A stretch of DNA of 37,834 bases. It comes from Zoogloea sp. GTDB taxonomy: Bacteria > Pseudomonadota > Gammaproteobacteria > Burkholderiales > Rhodocyclaceae. The DNA lies in assembly GCA_009026175.1 (NCBI GenBank), contig WBTZ01000040.1, forward strand, positions 1 through 37,834, in the 5' to 3' direction. The translations under genes were made by a program, and so were the position numbers. Below, in pieces: positions 8,193 to 16,120 of the stretch. The first letter of the stretch is position 1; the number at the start of each line of letters is the position of its first letter. The notes below the pieces were generated by a model, which saw only the letters and a list, made by a program, of their open reading frames with translations, was not told the origin of the DNA and ran no database searches.

Positions 8193-8234
8193 CCCTCTGC
8201 GGCACCCTGGCGCCGCCTTGATCGACCCCAGTCC

Positions 8235-11200
8235 TCAGGCGGCGCGGCTGGCGGCTGCTCCGTCAGGGCCGAGGCGGGCCAGCAGGTTCTCCCTGCGCGG
8301 CGCCACCCGGGCCATGGCGGCGGCCTTGATGTGGCCGAAGCCGCGGATCTCCTCGGGCAGGCTGGCCAGCTCCACCACCAGCGGCAGGCGCTCCGCGTTG
8401 AGGCCGTTCAGCACGTTCAGCAGATCGGCTTCGTACTGGTCGATGAGGCCTCTTTCCGCCTTGCGCTCCGGGTGATAGCCGAAGGGGTCGAAGGCAGTGC
8501 CGCGCAGCCGCCTGAAGCGCGCCAGCCACTTGAAGGCGGTGAGCATCCAGGGCCCGAAGACCAGCTTGCGGATGCGGCCGGAATCCGGGTCCGGCCGGGC
8601 CAGGAAGGTGGGGGCCAGATGGAAGTTGAGCTTGAAATCGCCCTCGAAGCCGGCGTCCAGCGCCTCCCGGAAGGCCGGGGCGCTGTACAGCCGGGCCACC
8701 TCGTACTCGTCCTTGTAGGCCATCAGCTTGTAGAAGTAGCGGGCGACGGCCTCGCCGAGGCGCTCGCTGCCCAGGGGCGCCTCGGCGGCCCGGACCCGGG
8801 CCACCAGGTCGGTATAGCGCCGGGCGTAGGCGGCGTCCTGGTAATCGGTGAGCAGGGCGGCGCGGCGGGCGATGCGGTCGTCCAGGGTTTCCGGGCGGAT
8901 CGGGATGACCGGCGCGGGGGTGACCTCCCGCTCCACCGCATGCAGATCCACGGCGGCGCGGCGACCCCACAGCAAGGCCTTGCGGTTCATCTCCACCGCG
9001 GCACCATTGAGCTCGATGGCCTTGTCCAAGCTGGCGGCGCTGACCGGCACCCAGCCCCGCTGCCAGGCGTAGCCGAGCAGGAACAGGTTGGTGGCGATGG
9101 CGTCGCCCATCAGGCGGGTGGCCAGGTGCTGGGCGTCGAGGAAGTCGCAAGCATCCTTCCCGACCGCCTCGGCGATGGCTGACTGCATCTTTTCGAGGGG
9201 GAACTGCCAGTCCGGATTGCGGGTGAATTCCGAGGTCGGGGTCTCGGCGCAGTTCACCACGCCGCGGGTGCGGCCGACCGCCATCTTGGCCAGGGCATCG
9301 ACGCTGGCGGTGACCACCACGTCGCCGCCGATCACCACATTGGCCTCGCCGGCGGCGATGCGCACCGCGTGCAGGTCTTCCGGCCGGTCGGCGATGCGGA
9401 TGTGGCTGAACACCGAGCCGCCTTTCTGGGCCAGGCCGGTCATGTCGAGCACCGTGACACCCTTGCCGTCCAGGTGGGCGGCCATGCCGATCAGGGCGCC
9501 GATGGTGACTACCCCGGTGCCGCCGACGCCGGTGACCAGGATGCCCCAGGGCTCCCGGGTGGCCGGCAGGCGTGGCGCGGGAAGCGTGCCGAAGCGGCTG
9601 TCGTCGGCCTGCATGGCGCGGCCCTTGCGCACCCGCCCGCCCTCGATGGTGACGAAGCTCGGGCAGAAGCCGTTCATGCAGGAGTAGTCCTTGTTGCAGG
9701 CGGACTGATCGATCTGCCGCTTGCGGCCGAACTCGGTCTCCACCGGCAGGATGGCCATGCAGTTGGATTCCCGTCCGCAATCGCCGCAGCCTTCGCAGAC
9801 GGCTTCGTTGATATAGACGCGGGTCTGCGGGTCGGGGTAGGTGCCGCGCTTCCTGCGGCGGCGCTTCTCGGCGGCGCAGGTCTGGTCGAAGACCAGGGCC
9901 GACACGCCGGGGGTGGCGCGCAGCTCGCGCTGGATCACCTCGAGTTCGTCCCGGTGGCGGATCGGGATGCCGTGGGGGATGTCGGCCGCGTGCCAGGGGC
10001 GGTCGGTACCGTCGGTGACCAGCACGATGGTGTTCACCCCTTCGCCCTGCAACTGGCGCAGCAGTTTGGGCACGCTCAGGTCGCCGTCCACCGGCTGGCC
10101 GCCGGTCATCGCCACGGCGTCGTTGTAAAGGATCTTGTAGGTGATGCCGCTGCCCTGCGGGCCGCTGCCGCCGGGGCGGTTGAAGGCCGCCACTGCCTGG
10201 CGGATGGCCAGCAGGCCGGAGTGGAAGTAGGTGCCGTCACCCAGGTTGGCGAAGATGTGCGGCTCGTCGATGAAGGGCGCCTGGCCGACCCAGGGCACGC
10301 CTTCGCCGCCCATGTGGGTGAAGGTGCCGGTCTTGCGGTCGGGCATGAAGGTGGCCATGTAGTGGCAGCCGATCCCGGCCATGGCGCGGCTGCCCTCGGG
10401 TACCACGGTGGAGGTGTTGTGGGGGCAGCCGGGGCAGAAGGTCGGCACCCGGTCGATGGCGAAGACGCGCCGCCCCAGGGCGGTCTCCTTGGCCTGCAGG
10501 AAGGCCAGGCGGGCTTCGATGCGCCCGGAGGTGAAGAAACGCCCGATGCGCGCGGCGATGACCCGGGCGATCATCGCCGGGGTGAGTTCGCCGGCGGCCG
10601 GCAGCAGCCATTCACCGTGATCGACGGTGCTGCGGCCGTCGGGGCCGAGCGTGGTGAGCAGCGACCACTCGCCCTTCTCGTCGAACTTGCCGATGACCCG
10701 CGGGCGCACGTCCTCGCGCCAGTTGTAGAGCTCTTCCTTGAGCTGGTATTCGATCAGCTGGCGCTTTTCCTCGATCACCAGGATCTCGTCCAGGCCCTCG
10801 GCGAAGTGGCGCACGCCCTCGGCCTCGAGCGGCCAGACCATGCCTACCTTGTACAGGCGGATGCCGATCTCGGCGGCCAGCGCCTCGTCGATGCCCAGGT
10901 CGTCGAAGGCCTGGCGCACATCCAGGTAGCTCTTTCCGGAGGTGATGATGCCCAGGCGCGGCTGCGGCGAGTCGATGATGATGCGGTTGAGGCCGTTGGC
11001 CCGGCAGTAGGCCAGGGCGGCATACAGCTTGGCGTGGAGCAGGCGCTTCTCCTGCAGCAGCGGCGGGTCGGGCCAGCGGATGTTGAGGCCGTCCGGCGGC
11101 AGGGCGAAGTCCTCGGGGGTCTTCGTGGTGACACGCAGCGGGTCCACATCCACCGAGGCCGAGGTCTCCACCGTGTCGGCCAGCGCCTTGAAGGCCACCC

Positions 11201-11819
11201 AGCAACCGGAGTAGCGGGACAGGGCCCAGCCATGCACGCCGAAGTCGAGATACTCCTGCACCCCGGCCGGGGCCAGCACCGGCATCATCATCGACTTGAA
11301 GAAGTGGTCGGTCTGGTGGGGCAGGGTGGACGACTTGGCCGCGTGATCGTCGCCGGCGATCACCAGCACGCCGCCGTACTGCGAGCTGCCCGCCGCGTTG
11401 GCGTGGCGGAACACGTCGCCGCAGCGGTCCACTCCGGGGCCCTTGCCGTACCACATGGCAAACACGCCCTGCACGCGGGCCTTGGGCGACAGGGCGACCT
11501 GCTGGCTGCCCCACACGGTGGTGGCGGCCATGTCCTCGTTGATGCCCGGCTGGAAGACGATGTCGTGGCTGGCCAGGTGTTCCCTGGCCTTCCAGAGGGA
11601 CTGGTCCAGCCCGCCCAGGGGCGAGCCCCGGTAGCCGGAGACGAAGCCGGCGGTGTTCAGGCCGGCGGCCCGGTCGCGGTCCCGCTGGATCATCAGGAGG
11701 CGCACGAGCGCCTGGTAGCCGGTCAGGTAGACCCGGCCGGAAGTGGTGTATTTGCTGTCGATCAGCGCATTGCCTGCGCTCGACGGGGAGAGTGCGCGGA
11801 CGGGGTCCTGCTCGGCCAT
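8235..11819 (-). CDS. Indolepyruvate:ferredoxin oxidoreductase, fused subunits
   Basis: This 1194-residue enzyme oxidatively decarboxylates aryl pyruvates (indolepyruvate, phenylpyruvate) to aryl-acetyl-CoA, passing electrons to ferredoxin. In order it shows an N-terminal pyruvate-oxidoreductase/TPP domain (YTTSGRVYLTGYQALVR, GYRGSPLGG) and a second TPP-binding half with CPGCPHNTS near 460. A cysteine-rich iron-sulphur region follows, with CEGCGDCGRESNC near 673 and CNKDYSCMNGFC near 707. Next comes a gamma domain starting VTGVGGTGVVTIG near 757, then a C-terminal extension typical of the large fused bacterial form. The ATG at 11819 is preceded by GAGGAG at seven bases and is preferred to an in-frame GTG five codons upstream that lies inside that site. 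It is transcribed alone and points to aromatic amino-acid catabolism. Confidence 0.95.
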   Translation of the reverse strand: MAEQDPVRALSPSSAGNALIDSKYTTSGRVYLTGYQALVRLLMIQRDRDRAAGLNTAGFVSGYRGSPLGGLDQSLWKAREHLASHDIVFQPGINEDMAATTVWGSQQVALSPKARVQGVFAMWYGKGPGVDRCGDVFRHANAAGSSQYGGVLVIAGDDHAAKSSTLPHQTDHFFKSMMMPVLAPAGVQEYLDFGVHGWALSRYSGCWVAFKALADTVETSASVDVDPLRVTTKTPEDFALPPDGLNIRWPDPPLLQEKRLLHAKLYAALAYCRANGLNRIIIDSPQPRLGIITSGKSYLDVRQAFDDLGIDEALAAEIGIRLYKVGMVWPLEAEGVRHFAEGLDEILVIEEKRQLIEYQLKEELYNWREDVRPRVIGKFDEKGEWSLLTTLGPDGRSTVDHGEWLLPAAGELTPAMIARVIAARIGRFFTSGRIEARLAFLQAKETALGRRVFAIDRVPTFCPGCPHNTSTVVPEGSRAMAGIGCHYMATFMPDRKTGTFTHMGGEGVPWVGQAPFIDEPHIFANLGDGTYFHSGLLAIRQAVAAFNRPGGSGPQGSGITYKILYNDAVAMTGGQPVDGDLSVPKLLRQLQGEGVNTIVLVTDGTDRPWHAADIPHGIPIRHRDELEVIQRELRATPGVSALVFDQTCAAEKRRRRKRGTYPDPQTRVYINEAVCEGCGDCGRESNCMAILPVETEFGRKRQIDQSACNKDYSCMNGFCPSFVTIEGGRVRKGRAMQADDSRFGTLPAPRLPATREPWGILVTGVGGTGVVTIGALIGMAAHLDGKGVTVLDMTGLAQKGGSVFSHIRIADRPEDLHAVRIAAGEANVVIGGDVVVTASVDALAKMAVGRTRGVVNCAETPTSEFTRNPDWQFPLEKMQSAIAEAVGKDACDFLDAQHLATRLMGDAIATNLFLLGYAWQRGWVPVSAASLDKAIELNGAAVEMNRKALLWGRRAAVDLHAVEREVTPAPVIPIRPETLDDRIARRAALLTDYQDAAYARRYTDLVARVRAAEAPLGSERLGEAVARYFYKLMAYKDEYEVARLYSAPAFREALDAGFEGDFKLNFHLAPTFLARPDPDSGRIRKLVFGPWMLTAFKWLARFRRLRGTAFDPFGYHPERKAERGLIDQYEADLLNVLNGLNAERLPLVVELASLPEEIRGFGHIKAAAMARVAPRRENLLARLGPDGAAASRAA

Positions 11820-12052
11820 GGTGGGGCTCCTCACAAAAATCGTGTTTTTGATCCGCTCGCGGTGAGGGCCTTGTGGGCCCGGCCGCAGAGGTGCTGCAAG
11901 GAAAGCCTAGGGGGTGCCGGACGGCGGTTCAATGCTTGGATACCCTAATGCGTGATCGGGTTCCGGCGGGATGATGGCTTAACATAGGCACCTTGGCATG
12001 CCGGGGCCGGGAGCGTCGGCCATTCACTTGCCTGCATCCTGGATCCTGAGCC
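11820..12052. other. Divergent intergenic region
   Basis: This 233-base gap separates the minus-strand oxidoreductase gene from the plus-strand PAP2 gene. It is the longest non-coding stretch in the window. Apart from the oxidoreductase leader elements I see no RNA gene, repeat or clear plus-strand promoter; TTAACAT near 11979 is a possible -10 but has no matching -35. Confidence 0.5.
11834..11932 (-). promoter_or_regulatory. Leader and weak promoter of the indolepyruvate oxidoreductase gene
   Basis: Upstream of the oxidoreductase start, a possible sigma-70 promoter reads TTGAAC (11932-11927), 17 bases, TAGGCT (11909-11904) on the minus strand. Closer to the gene, a palindrome of CAAAAA and TTTTTG separated by five bases lies at 11834-11850, directly upstream of the GAGGAG ribosome-binding site. 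It could be an operator or an mRNA hairpin. Both calls rest on pattern alone. Confidence 0.3.
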
Positions 12053-12754
12053 TTGGAAACACGCTTGCTACCGCTGAACGAAACGGGTATTCCGGATACC
12101 CGGACCCGTGCCCTGCTCCGCGAACTGGGGTGGAGGCTCCGCCATCTGTGGTGGCTCAAGGCCGGGGGGACCACCCTGTTCATGACGGCCTTCTTCGCCG
12201 CCTATCTCGAGCTGCTGCACCGGCCCTGGTATCCGGTGACGCAGATGCCCCTCACCTGGCTGGACCGGCAGGTGGATTTCCAGCCGTGGGCGCTGGTGGC
12301 CTATGCGTCCCTGTGGATCTACGTGTCCCTGCCGCCGGCCCTGGCGGCCAGCCGGGCACGGCTGTTCAGCTACGGCTGGCACATCGGCAGCTTGTGCGTG
12401 GCCGGGCTGCTGATCTTCGTGTGGTGGCCCACGGCGGTGCCGCCGGCCGCCGTCGACTGGGGGCTGTACCCGGGGTACGCGCTGCTCAAGGGCATCGACA
12501 AGGGCGGCAATGCCTGCCCCTCCCTGCACGTGGCCACGGCTCTGTACTCCTGCCTGTGGCTGGCGCGGGAACTGCGTGACCTGGGCGGCGGGCCCGGCCT
12601 GCGCCTGGGCAATTGGGCGTGGTGCGGACTGATCGTGTTTTCGACCCTCGCCACCAAGCAGCACGTCAGTCTCGACGTGCTGGCCGGCGTGGTGCTGGCA
12701 CTGACCGTGGCGGCGCTTTCGCCCGGTTTGCGGAGGTCTGGGCAGGGCACGTGA
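12053..12754 (+). CDS. PAP2-fold integral membrane protein
   Basis: This 233-residue protein has about five or six hydrophobic segments and two of the three PAP2 phosphatase motifs. These are CPSLHVATA (155-163, the PSxH box) and STLATKQHVSLDV (197-209, with the histidine-aspartate pair of the third box). The first box (KxxxxxxRP) is not evident, as in the inositol-phosphorylceramide-synthase/PAP2_3-like branch. Members act on phosphorylated lipids or transfer phospho-head groups in the membrane. The best start is an unusual TTG two codons after a stop; another TTG four codons later is possible. It lies on the same strand as, and 165 bases before, the left pigment arm, so co-transcription is possible. 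Confidence 0.75.
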   Translation: METRLLPLNETGIPDTRTRALLRELGWRLRHLWWLKAGGTTLFMTAFFAAYLELLHRPWYPVTQMPLTWLDRQVDFQPWALVAYASLWIYVSLPPALAASRARLFSYGWHIGSLCVAGLLIFVWWPTAVPPAAVDWGLYPGYALLKGIDKGGNACPSLHVATALYSCLWLARELRDLGGGPGLRLGNWAWCGLIVFSTLATKQHVSLDVLAGVVLALTVAALSPGLRRSGQGT

Positions 12755-12919
12755 GCGAGGCTTGCGCGCGCTTGTGGCGGGGAGGGCGGGATTGGGGTAT
12801 AACCCGCGCGGACCTACTCTGGGCGCGGCTTGCGGTGGATGTTAAAGAATGCAATTCAAATTATTCGCAGCCCCTCGGGGAGGTGTCCGCATGCTTGAGA
12901 CGGCCTGGTGCTTGATGAC
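12755..12919 (+). promoter_or_regulatory. Likely promoter region of the left pigment arm
   Basis: This 165-base gap contains the only strongly AT-rich island of the region, at about 12841-12868, roughly 50-80 bases before the FAD-enzyme start. A TTGCGG at 12830-12835 sits upstream, but no good -10 is found at the right spacing. A promoter here is inferred from composition and gene order rather than from a consensus match. Confidence 0.3.
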
Positions 12920-14233
12920 ATGAATGAATGTGATGTTCTGGTGATCGGTGGAGGGCCGGCCGGGTGTTCGGTGGCGCCGCTGCTGGCGCGCAAGGGATAC
13001 CGCGTCGTGCTGCTGGAGAAGGCGCATCACCCGCGCTTCCACATCGGCGAATCCCTGCTGCCGGCCAACCTGCCCCTGCTCGAGCAGCTCGGGGTGGCCG
13101 ACGAGGTGCGGGCCATCGGCATGGAGAAATGGGGGGCGGAATTCGTCTCCCCCTGGCACGCCCACGGCCAGGAGTTCCGTTTCGCCGATGCCTGGAACAA
13201 GAGCCAGCCCAATGCCTACCAGGTCAAGCGGGCCGAGTTCGACCACATCCTGATCCGCAACGCGGCCCGTGAAGGGGTCGAGGTGATCGAGGGCTGCAAG
13301 GTGCGCGCCGTCGATTTCGAGCCTGACGGAACGGGCGCCGTGGTGGGGGCCGTCCATGACGACGGACGCGAGGAGCGCTGGAAGGCCCGCTTCGTGGTCG
13401 ATGCCTCCGGTCGCGACACCTTCCTGGCCAACCGCTTCCAGATCAAGCACCGCAATCCGCGTCACAATAGTTCGGCAATGTATGCCCATTTCGCCGGAGC
13501 GCGGCGCAATGAAGGCCAGGCTGAAGGAAACATCACCATCTTCTGGTTCGAGCACGGCTGGTTCTGGTTCATCCCCCTGTCCGACGGTTCGACCAGCGTG
13601 GGGGCCACGGTGTGGCCCTACTACATGAAGACCCGTGCCGGGCGCAGCCTGGGCCAGTTCCTGACGGACACCATCGCGATGTGCCCGCCCCTGGCGGAGC
13701 GCCTGAGCAAGGCCGTGATGGTCACCGAGGCCGAGGCCACCGGCAACTTCTCGTATGTCTCCGAACGCAACCACGGCCCCAACTACCTGCTGCTGGGCGA
13801 TGCCTATGCCTTCATCGACCCCGTGTTCTCTTCCGGGGTGATGCTGGCCATGAACAGCGGCTTCGAGGGGGCCAGAGCCATCGACGCCTGCCTGTCGCGC
13901 CCGGCCGAGTCCGCCGCCGCGCTGCAGGCATTCGACCGGGCCATGAGGCACGGGCCGGAGGTCTTCTCGTGGTTCATCTACCGCATCACCAACCCCACCA
14001 TGCGGGATATCTTCATGGCCCCGCGGAATATCTTCCGGGTCAAGGAAGCCCTGCTGTCGGTGCTGGCGGGCGACATCTTCGGCACCACCCCGATCTGGCG
14101 CGGGTTGCGCATCTTCAAGGTGATCTACTACCTGTCCTTCCTGGGCAACCTCCGTCAATCCCTGGCCGGCTGGCGTGCCCGCAGGGTCAATATCAGGCCG
14201 GTGGACGAAGCCGGGCTGGGGGGCAGCCGATGA
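12920..14233 (+). CDS. FAD-dependent halogenase-like oxidoreductase of the pigment cluster
   Basis: The 437-residue flavoprotein starts MNECDVLVIGGGPAGCSV, with the FAD-binding GxGxxG box at 9-15. The halogenase-type GESLLP follows at 43-48, then Lys70 in MEKWGAEF. HGWFWFIPL at 212-220 matches the WxWxIP motif of flavin-dependent halogenases. The second FAD motif is LLLGDAYAFIDPVFSSG. In halogenases the lysine guides hypohalous acid to the substrate, and the tryptophan motif keeps the enzyme from acting as a monooxygenase. A phenol-type halogenase is thus plausible, as for brominated xanthomonadins. A related family-member reductase or hydroxylase is the main alternative. ATG at 12920 is preferred; a GTG four codons earlier is in frame. 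It overlaps the chorismatase gene as ATGA. Confidence 0.8.
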   Translation: MNECDVLVIGGGPAGCSVAPLLARKGYRVVLLEKAHHPRFHIGESLLPANLPLLEQLGVADEVRAIGMEKWGAEFVSPWHAHGQEFRFADAWNKSQPNAYQVKRAEFDHILIRNAAREGVEVIEGCKVRAVDFEPDGTGAVVGAVHDDGREERWKARFVVDASGRDTFLANRFQIKHRNPRHNSSAMYAHFAGARRNEGQAEGNITIFWFEHGWFWFIPLSDGSTSVGATVWPYYMKTRAGRSLGQFLTDTIAMCPPLAERLSKAVMVTEAEATGNFSYVSERNHGPNYLLLGDAYAFIDPVFSSGVMLAMNSGFEGARAIDACLSRPAESAAALQAFDRAMRHGPEVFSWFIYRITNPTMRDIFMAPRNIFRVKEALLSVLAGDIFGTTPIWRGLRIFKVIYYLSFLGNLRQSLAGWRARRVNIRPVDEAGLGGSR

Positions 14234-15246
14234 GGCCTGAACGCGGCCGGCTGCATCGCTTCCTCCCCGAGCCGCCGCCGGCGGGCGGTGAGGAAGGCCC
14301 GGCCCTGCTGGGGACCTCCCGGATCGGGCTGCTGGCGCCGGCGGACTCCGTTCCCGGCCTCCCGACCCAGCACATCCTGGCCCCCCTGCTCGACGGGGCG
14401 CCGGTCGAGGCCTGGTTCGGCCGTCATGCCTGTCGCGCCGGAGAGGCCCACGGAGTGAGCTTCCGCAGCGACGGCGAACTCCTGTTCGGCGTCATCGAGC
14501 TTGCCGAGGCGGCCTTCGTCGGCGATGGGGCGGTCACGCCCCTGCAGCAGGCCGGTCAGCAGGCCTACGGGAGCCTGTTCCGGGTGCTGGCCGAGGAGGG
14601 TTTCCCGCACCTGTGGCGGGTCTGGAACTACCTGGGGGACATCAACGGCGAGACGGCGGGGCTCGAGCGTTATCGCCAGTTCAACATCGGCCGCCATCAG
14701 GCCTTCGAGGCTGCCGGCCGCCTGGACATGGACAGCATCCCGGCTGCCAGCGCCCTGGGGGTGGCCGGCGGTCCCCTCAGCATTGCCTTCCTGGCGGGCC
14801 GGCTTCCTGCGCAGCCCGTCGAGAACCCCCGCCAGATGAGCGCTTATCGCTACCCCGCCGAATACGGCCCGCGCAGCCCGACCTTCTCGCGGGCGGCCCT
14901 TGGCCGCCTGGCTGGCGAGGAATGGCTGTTCGTGTCCGGCACGGCGAGCATCGTCGGCCACCACAGCATCCACCATGGTGACCCGGTGGCCCAGACCCGG
15001 GAGATCGTCGCCAACCTGGAGGCGCTGCTGGCCGAGGCCAGCCGCAGGACGGACGGGCCGGCCTACCGCCTCGACGAGCTGAGCGCCCGCGTCTATGTGC
15101 GTCACCCCGAAGACTATCCGGCCGTGCGCGCCGAACTGGCCGGCGCCCTGGGCACGGCAGCGCCGGTGGTCTACCTGCAGGCCGATGTGTGCCGTGCCGA
15201 TCTCCTCGTCGAGGTCGAGGCCCAGGCCTGCCATCTCCTGCCCTGA
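14230..15246 (+). CDS. xanB2: Chorismatase (FkbO/Hyg5/XanB2 family), hydroxybenzoate synthase
   Basis: The 338-residue product shows family signatures: RVWNYLGDIN (130-139), FNIGRHQAFE (151-160), PRQMSAYRYP (200-209), VSGTASIVGHHSIHHGD (235-251) and ADVCRADLLVEVE (318-330). Chorismatases split chorismate without a cofactor. XanB2 yields 3- and 4-hydroxybenzoate, and 3-hydroxybenzoate is the xanthomonadin starter. From memory of Hyg5, a cysteine seven residues before the catalytic glutamate marks the 3-hydroxybenzoate-forming type; Cys321 and Glu328 keep that spacing. The gene overlaps the halogenase-like gene by four bases. It would supply the aryl starter in place of the ammonia lyase used in some aryl polyene loci. 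The exact product (3- or 4-hydroxybenzoate) cannot be read from sequence. Confidence 0.9.
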   Translation: MRPERGRLHRFLPEPPPAGGEEGPALLGTSRIGLLAPADSVPGLPTQHILAPLLDGAPVEAWFGRHACRAGEAHGVSFRSDGELLFGVIELAEAAFVGDGAVTPLQQAGQQAYGSLFRVLAEEGFPHLWRVWNYLGDINGETAGLERYRQFNIGRHQAFEAAGRLDMDSIPAASALGVAGGPLSIAFLAGRLPAQPVENPRQMSAYRYPAEYGPRSPTFSRAALGRLAGEEWLFVSGTASIVGHHSIHHGDPVAQTREIVANLEALLAEASRRTDGPAYRLDELSARVYVRHPEDYPAVRAELAGALGTAAPVVYLQADVCRADLLVEVEAQACHLLP

Positions 15247-15253
15247 GCGCCAC

Positions 15254-16120
15254 ATGCACCTGCTCCGCGTGTTCCCCCTCCTGTTGAGTTGCGCTGCCGC
15301 CATGGCGGGGCAGACGGCCGTCGCCGCGCCTGGGGCCGGGAACGCGGAGCGCGCCGGAAAACCCCTCTGGGAGGTGGGGGCCGGCCTCGGCGTGCTCAGC
15401 CTGCCGGCCTGGCGGGGCAGCGATGACACCCGCAGCTATGTGCTGCCGGTACCGTATTTCATCTATCACGGGAAATTCCTGCGGGCCGACCGGCACGGGG
15501 TCCGTGGCGTGCTCTTCGACAGTGACCGGGTGGACCTGGGCATCAGCCTGGCCGCCGCGCCGCCCGTCGGGAGCGACCGGAGTGGCGCCCGGGCTGGGAT
15601 GGCCGATCTGGATGCCACCGCCGAGATCGGGCCGCAGCTCGACCTGACCCTGTGGCGCAGCGACGACCGGGAGCGCCAGCTCAAGCTGCTCCTGCCGCTG
15701 CGCAGCGCCTTCACCTTGAGCAGCTCGCCGCGCCAGGCGGGCTGGGTGTTCTCCCCGGCGCTCAACCTGGACGTGGGCGACATGGCGGCCTTGCCGGGGT
15801 GGCGGCTCGGGCTGCGCAGCGGGCCGATCTTCGCCACCCGGCGCCAGCACGCCTACTACTACCAGGTGAGCCCCGCCGAGGCCACCGCCACCCGCCCGGC
15901 CTACGAGGCCGGCGGCGGTTACAGCGGCAGTCAGTTCCTGGCCTCCCTGTCGCGGCGCTTCCCGGCCTACTGGGTCGGCGGCTATGTCCGCTACGATGCC
16001 CTGCAGGGCGCGGCCTTCGAGGACAGCCCGCTGGTGGCGCGCAGCCACTACCTGGCCATGGGGGTCGCCGTGGCGTGGATCCTGGGCGAATCCGCAGAGC
16101 GCGTGATCGTTGATGACTAG
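15254..16120 (+). CDS. MipA/OmpV family outer-membrane protein
   Basis: The precursor has 288 residues with a signal peptide ending near residue 25 (TAVAAPG). The mature part has alternating amphipathic strands and the family-like opening WEVGAGLGVLSLPAWRGSDD and LPVPYFIYHGKFLRADRHGV. Members form small outer-membrane barrels, some linked to murein-hydrolase scaffolding; a role in pigment or lipid placement at the outer membrane is inferred from context only. It starts seven bases after the chorismatase stop. The last strand is followed by a short polar tail (GESAERVIVDD) rather than a terminal aromatic residue. That tail overlaps the first codons of the next gene. Confidence 0.85.
   Translation: MHLLRVFPLLLSCAAAMAGQTAVAAPGAGNAERAGKPLWEVGAGLGVLSLPAWRGSDDTRSYVLPVPYFIYHGKFLRADRHGVRGVLFDSDRVDLGISLAAAPPVGSDRSGARAGMADLDATAEIGPQLDLTLWRSDDRERQLKLLLPLRSAFTLSSSPRQAGWVFSPALNLDVGDMAALPGWRLGLRSGPIFATRRQHAYYYQVSPAEATATRPAYEAGGGYSGSQFLASLSRRFPAYWVGGYVRYDALQGAAFEDSPLVARSHYLAMGVAVAWILGESAERVIVDD

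Noticed and set aside
9369-11948. Long plus-strand open frame opposite the indolepyruvate oxidoreductase
   Set aside because: Same kind of shadow; the minus-strand gene has cofactor and iron-sulphur motifs throughout.
12772-12803. TTGTGG ... TATAAC as promoter for the left pigment arm
   Set aside because: The spacer is 20 bases, too long for a normal sigma-70 promoter, and the start codon is over 110 bases away.
12920-14233. Geranylgeranyl reductase as name for the FAD enzyme
   Set aside because: Shares the FAD fold, but the WxWxIP box, the lysine and the cluster context fit the halogenase branch better.
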